A stretch of DNA of 64,000 nt from Dryomyza anilis (taxonomy: Eukaryota > Arthropoda > Insecta > Diptera > Dryomyzidae), in assembly GCA_951804985.1 (NCBI GenBank), contig OX638130.1, positions 103,242,040 to 103,306,039 on the forward strand, read 5' to 3'. The position numbers and the translations under genes were made by a program. Below are positions 59,342-64,000 of the stretch, one piece after another. Within the stretch, counting starts at the first letter, position 1. Every line of letters starts with the position of its first letter. The notes under the pieces were generated by a model. The model did no database searches. It was not told the origin of the DNA and was given only the letters and a program-made list of their open reading frames with translations.

Positions 59342-60255
59342 TAAAATAGTACTACAAAAACTTATTACAATAATTAAAAATGTTGTTGTATATACTAAAA
59401 TTAGAAAACACAAACAGTTCAACTTTGGTTAATGATACAACGGAGTCTCATTGACCGATTTTTATTTTTAGCAAAATAAATTAAATTTAAAAAATTAAAA
59501 TCATACTCTATCAATATCCAATTAAACATAAATAATTGTATTCAAAAATATTCACCACATCCAAAGTTTTGACCGATTAAAAATATTTTTACCACTGTCA
59601 GTGTATTTATAATTCTGATAAGATTTATAATATTTAAATAAATATGTTTTGATGAACAAAATTCATCAGTATGATGAACACTTGTTCATTAATATGATGA
59701 AATGGAGTCTTCGCATAATTACAAATTAATTATTCTAAATCTTATAAGAATTATAAATACATAAATGTATAAATAGATAAATTTTAGTTTGAACTTTGAT
59801 GTTAAAAAAAATATTAAAAATGAAAATTATTGAAAAAATACGATTTTAGTTCATTGAATTATATCATCAATATGATAAATACTGATTGTTGGTAGATTTT
59901 TTTTTGTGTGGGAATGGCGTAAAACTTACAACTGGCGACAGACACTTTACAAATTAGACAAAACTTAGTGAACTTTGACGGATGAATTCAGTCACTGAGT
60001 ATTTTAGAATATTTAGAGATAGTTTCATGACGGAAGAAATTAAGCTAAAAAAACAGACGACGATTTATTCTTATATTGTATAAACTTTTAAATAAAAAAT
60101 ATACAAAATTTTGTATTTTCATTCAAACGTTGTGGAGCACAATCTTACATTAAGAAATTGACATTCTTAGTATAAATATAATTTAAATATAATTTAAATA
60201 TCTTCGAATTATAATGAGTCGAATTATGAGTCGGATACTCACTTAAAAAAAACAG
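59342..60255. other. AT-rich DNA with fragments of the same MITE family
   Basis: AACAAAATTCATCAGTATGA and TTGTTCATTAATATGATGAA (59655-59700) and a terminus-like GATTTTTTTTTGTGTGGG (about 59900) suggest a further decayed copy. Nothing else seen. Confidence 0.4.
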
Positions 60256-60569
60256 TTTTAATTAAACAGAAAAAATGTACATCATATTGATGAATTGCGT
60301 ACTTCAAAGCGTGATTCATTGTATTGAAGAACCATTCATTACATTAATGACTAACGACATCAATGTAATGAATGCGATCATATATATGATGAACAATTAG
60401 TAACTGTCGAAAACATATTCTTCAATATGATGAACTGTATGTGAGAATACGTGTCATCATATTAATGAAAAAAACATAAATTACAACATATTTAAATTCA
60501 TATTGAAGAATAATGTTCATCAAACCAAATGAAAATATTTATTTTCGTTCATTTTTTTCGTACTTATCA

Positions 60570-60701
60570 GGGCTCTCATCACGTTACTTAAAAACGATCG
60601 TCGTTGAAGCGATAGTCATAAAATGCTATCGTTTTTGCTTAAGTAAGACTATCGTCTAAACGATATCGTTAGACGATTATCGTCATACGTGATTAGAGCC
60701 C
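60570..60701. mobile_element. Small hAT-like MITE (GGGCTCTMATCACG ends)
   Basis: 132 bp with ends GGGCTCTCATCACG and, inverse-complemented, GGGCTCTAATCACG. It is flanked by ACTTATCA (60562-60569) and AGTTCTCA (60702-60709), an 8-base duplication with two mismatches. The interior is full of CGATAGT/CGTCTAACGATA words able to fold. Classified by terminus type and duplication length only. Confidence 0.6.
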
Positions 60702-60827
60702 AGTTCTCAAGTAGTTCTTGTATGTTATTTCTTATATAATGCTTGATCGACATGCATAAATTAGTAAAAGGTTTTATAATATATTTATTTATAATTACAA
60801 CTTTTTATTAATACATTTATAAAAAAA

Positions 60828-61924
60828 CTAGCTGGACCCGTGCACGACTCGTGCCAAGATTTTGTGAATTCATAGATATAAAGCGATTTTATTAATATAA
60901 AAAACATTATTATTATTTTTAATATCAGGGCCCCGTGCTTCGCTGTGGAAGTTTTTATTGGTTTTATAAATGTAGTAACCAAATAATAAATCTCCGCCAA
61001 AACAACTTTTCTCAAAGACAATTCAGACAGTAGAATATTTCGCCGTAGAATTCTTCCCAGTAGAAATCTGCGCCGTAAAATTCTTCCCCATAGAACGCTC
61101 TACCGTAGAATTCTTCCCGGTAGAACTCTTCCCGGTAGAATTCTTCCCCGTACAGTTTTTCCCAGTAGAAGTTTTAGTGTAGTTAGTTTTAATGTGGTGC
61201 GTTTTAGTGTGTTGAATTTTTAGTTTAGTGAATTTTTAGTGTGGTGAGTTTAAGTGTGGTGTGTTTTAGTGTGGCGAGTTTTAGTGTGGTGAGTTTTAGT
61301 GTGGTGAAATTTTGGTGTAATTAATTTTAGTGTGGTGAGTTTTATTGTGGTGAGTTTTAGTGTGGTGAGTTTTAGTGTGGTGAGTTTTAGTGTGGTGAGT
61401 TTCGGTGTGGTGAGTTTTTAGTATGGTGAGTTTTAGTGTGGTGAGTTTTAGTGTGGTGAATTTTTAGTGTGGTGAGTTTAGTGTGGTGAGTTTTAGTGTG
61501 GTGAATTTTTAGTGTGGTGAGTTTTAGTGTGGTGAGTTTTAGTGTGTGAATTTTTAGTGTGGTGAGTTTTAGCGTGGTGAGTTTTATTGTGGTGAGTTTT
61601 AGTGTGGTGAGTTTTATTGTGGTGAGTTTTAGTGTGGTGAGTTTTAGTGTGGTGAGTTTTAGTGTGGTGAATTTTAGTTTTATGTTTCATCTTTTTAGAT
61701 TGTGTATGTGCTGAGTTATGTCGTTTTGAAAGTTTAAGTTGCATGGGAGGTACCACGCCCCTTTGTCCAATCCCACCCATATATAGCCTATGACACCCTC
61801 TTAGTATCCTGTGGCAAAATTTCAGTTAAATCGGTTCAGCGGTTTAGACGTGATGCTGGAACAAACAGTCAGACAGACAGACCGACAGACTGACAGACGG
61901 ACCAAGAGTTTTATATATATAGAT
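60828..61924 (+). mobile_element. Composite element, copy 3 (plus strand), shortest
   Basis: Head CTAGCTGGACCCGTGCACGA, then GGGCCCCGTGCTTCGCTG and CTCCGCCAAAACAACTTTTC. A GTAGAATTCTTCCCC 15-bp array (61025-61165) is followed by a GTGTGGTGAGTTTTA 15-bp array (61165-61680). One tail follows (GCTGAGTTATGTCG, GGTACCACGCCCCTTTGTCC, GTTCAGCGGTTTAGACG, then an (ACAG)-rich run and TTTTATATATATAGATAT). The 95-codon minus frame reading THHTKTHHTK is array translation. Confidence 0.82.
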
Positions 61925-62839
61925 ATATTTAAAAAAAAGTTTTTGTTAAAAAAACAAATATTTTGAAAACATTTTTTTCTTCGTACAATTTTTTTTTTTT
62001 GAATATTTTTTCCTGGTATTTTTTAATAAATATTTTTACAACAACATTTTTCCGAATTATTTACTACACATTTTTTTTTTAAATTCGTTTAAATATTTCC
62101 ATCAATTAATGTTGAAAATTTAAAACAAAAATAGTTCAACAATATTCATCATATTTATAAAAAATATATTTTGCAAACAAATTTTTTTTGATAACAATTT
62201 TTTTTTTGTAATTTTTTTCCACAAAAATTTTTATTGAAAAAAAAAAAATTTTGGATAATAATTTTTTCGAAAAAAAAAATGTTGATCGTATATTATTTTT
62301 TTAATAACTTTTTTAAGGAATTTTTTTTTTTTTAATTATTTTCTAAAAACAATTTTAATTTTTTTTTTTTTCATAATTCGTAAAAAAGATGTCCTTCAAT
62401 TAATTCATAAATATTATGATTATAATTAATTGTTTTTGTTTTACGACCTCTTTTTATACTTTTAAGATATTTTCTTATCGTGCTCAAGGTCCAGTCGGTA
62501 CAAATTGGGTGTTTTGTACCAACAATTAAAACAACAAACAATTGGCCAAATGCATAGTGTTGCAGATCGTACAGCTGTTTCAGAGGCAGCCAACCCCCTT
62601 CATCAGCGATCTTTCTCTGCAGATTCAACATTTCAAGTCGCTTAAGTTTTCCTTCTCCAATAAACACAATAAAAATGATGTGCATCAATATGACGATTCA
62701 AATTTATTGTTTTGAATATTTTGTTCTTCACTATAATGTTCGATAGTAAGAATAAATTCATATATTTATGAATGCATTCATCAATATGTCATTTAATGGA
62801 CGTTGGATTAGATGGTATTGATGATTTTTTTTTGTTTTT

Positions 62840-63714
62840 GTTATTAGTTCTCGTTTCCCTCTCTAGTTTGAAAATATATATACCGCATAACTAATAAAAT
62901 TATCTAATAACATAATTTGTTTAATTTAATTTTGGCCACATGCATAGTTAGTAATTACATACATATTTTAAATCCGTAAATTAAGCAGACAAATATTAAA
63001 TTTGCTGTCACATGTAATTTACATTTCATTAACAAAATCTCTATTTGTTTTGCTACTTTTTGTGCAAGTGCTCAAATGAAATAATTAATTTATAACACTG
63101 ATCTGAAAACTAAAAACAACGTTGCCAACATAAAACGCATATAAACTTATTTGCATAAAAAAATATATTAATAATTTTCCATATTTTATGCAAATTATTT
63201 TGTAAAATTTAATTAAAAAATTATGCAAAACTTTAATAGATGCAACAAAAATAATATAAAATTGCACAATTATTTAAATGAAAGTTTTATTTTCAAATAA
63301 TTAAAAATAGAAACCATTTTTTTTTTCGCATACTATTATTTTTGGAAATGATTTTATCATGTGCTGTCTACCAATATGTAGCACTTAAAACAGCACTTAG
63401 GAATTACTTGAAAACCACTTCGATTTAATGTCATAATTGAGTTTTCACCCAAATCAAAAATTCTCAAACATACGGTCGATCGTTCTCCCTATGACACTGA
63501 GCAGCTGTCAATGTGTAATAAATATTTGTTTTAACTCAAACATGGACTACACACCTGAACGTGTTTAAACCGAAAACACATTATAATATTTGAAATTCCT
63601 AAGTCTGCATAAATTTCTCTGGAGAATTTCACTGGAATTTGCAAAATAAGAAATCAGAATGAAACGAAATGGGTTATAATAACTTGACGCCAAATTTCCG
63701 GACAAGGATACAAG
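62840..63714. other. AT-rich low-copy DNA, no gene seen
   Basis: No element ends or coding signal recognised. CAGCTGTCAATGTG near 63500 and the following 200 bases are a little less AT-rich. Confidence 0.4.
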
Positions 63715-63873
63715 GTAAATTGCGGTCCAGTCAGTTGGGAGTCACACAGTTCGTTTGAAATACAGTCAGTTTGAAACACAGTCAGTTGGTTAGTCACAAT
63801 GTCAGTTAGTCAGTAAGTCACACTGTCAGTTAGTCACAATGTTCGTCAGTCCTTCACTCAGTCAACCCTTCAG
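63715..63873 (+). promoter_or_regulatory. Possible non-coding first exon (CAGTCAGTT repeats) with GTGAG donor
   Basis: Tandem-like words GTCAGTTGG, CAGTCAGTTTGAAA and TCAGTTAGTCACA resemble fly initiator sequence (TCAGT). The block ends CCCTTCAG|GTGAGAAATA, a consensus 5' splice site with the cut after 63873. No ORF is present, so if real it is untranslated. A degenerate short minisatellite is the alternative. Confidence 0.25.
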
Positions 63874-64000
63874 GTGAGAAATAAATCACAGCCAACATTG
63901 TGAAAATATTGTGTGGTGTTTGGGCTACATATTGAAATATGTAAAATACACAAAATCAAATGGAATAAATTTGTCGTAATTCCAAGTAATATTTGTTGTA

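Larger units (their letters stand above)
60260..62836 (-). mobile_element. ATATTGATGAA-family MITE, copy 2, opposite orientation and interrupted
   Basis: ACAGAAAAAATGTACATCAT at 60260 matches the right end of copy 1 reverse-complemented. Around 62690-62800 the plus strand is the reverse complement of copy 1's left interior: it shares CATTAAATGACATATTGATG, CATTATAGTGAAGAACAAAA and TTTGAATCGTCATATTGATG with small changes. It is interrupted by a hAT-like MITE (60570-60701) and composite copy 3 (60828-61924). The 105-codon minus frame at 62371 has no known domain. Confidence 0.6.

Noticed and set aside
61493..61780. Histidine-rich minus frame (THHTKTHHTK)
   Set aside because: Antisense translation of the same 15-bp array; no start context and no non-repeat coding part.

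Overview
The window looks like gene-poor, strongly AT-rich nuclear DNA from a fly (higher Diptera is my best guess). Reasons: remains of Tc1/mariner, hAT-like and tRNA-derived SINE elements; a non-LTR retrotransposon fragment of insect type; a repeat with the CTGT-rich tract and inverted ATACCCTACACC ends common in fly genomes; a CAAACAATG start context; and a great mass of satellites and simple sequence. No complete host gene is visible. Most long open frames here come from tandem repeats or low-complexity DNA that happen to lack stops. A few short candidate exons are listed at low confidence.

Layout. 1-5.1 kb: AT-rich DNA, an A/G-rich tract, a degenerate TTCGAA repeat, a C-terminal transposase scrap and a dead mariner-like element (2952-3804). 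5.1-21.9 kb: a 19-bp satellite runs into an 8,053-bp direct tandem duplication (5814-13866 and 13867-21919). Each copy holds satellite, about 330-bp repeats, A-rich simple sequence, a SINE, and a 1.5-kb TIR element carrying a mariner fold-back MITE plus two divergent tRNA-like modules. Copy A ends inside a hAT-like element, which is complete only after copy B (21359-22905, 8-bp target duplication). 22.9-31.3 kb: low-copy DNA, a third fold-back MITE (24694-25032), a T-rich simple tract, a palindromic AACAAATATTTGTT array and an 11-bp minisatellite. 31.3-39.5 kb: the 19-bp satellite again (inverted, then direct), a large inverted-repeat structure holding another SINE, and a near-perfect 16-bp satellite of about 65 units.

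39.5-46.8 kb: a possible 5'UTR-like block, then 5 kb of pyrimidine-rich sequence containing a fold-back MITE, a broken non-LTR reverse transcriptase (42620-43740), a SINE fragment and a minisatellite; at 45904 a 28-codon ORF in good fly start context. 46.8-53 kb and 60.8-61.9 kb: three copies of one composite element (CTAGCTGGACCCGTGC head, two different 15-bp tandem arrays, conserved tail). 53.8-57.1 kb: about 70-bp repeats interrupted by 2.07 kb of an 8-bp satellite (ATTATTTG). 58.5-62.8 kb: a nest of TA-flanked ATATTGATGAA MITEs, one invaded by a small hAT-like MITE and by composite copy 3. 62.8-64 kb: low-copy DNA ending in a possible non-coding first exon with a GTGAG donor.

The window is therefore best read as layered repeats: transposons inserted into satellites, satellites growing inside transposons, and one very recent (or artefactual) segmental duplication. 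All family assignments are from sequence inspection only.
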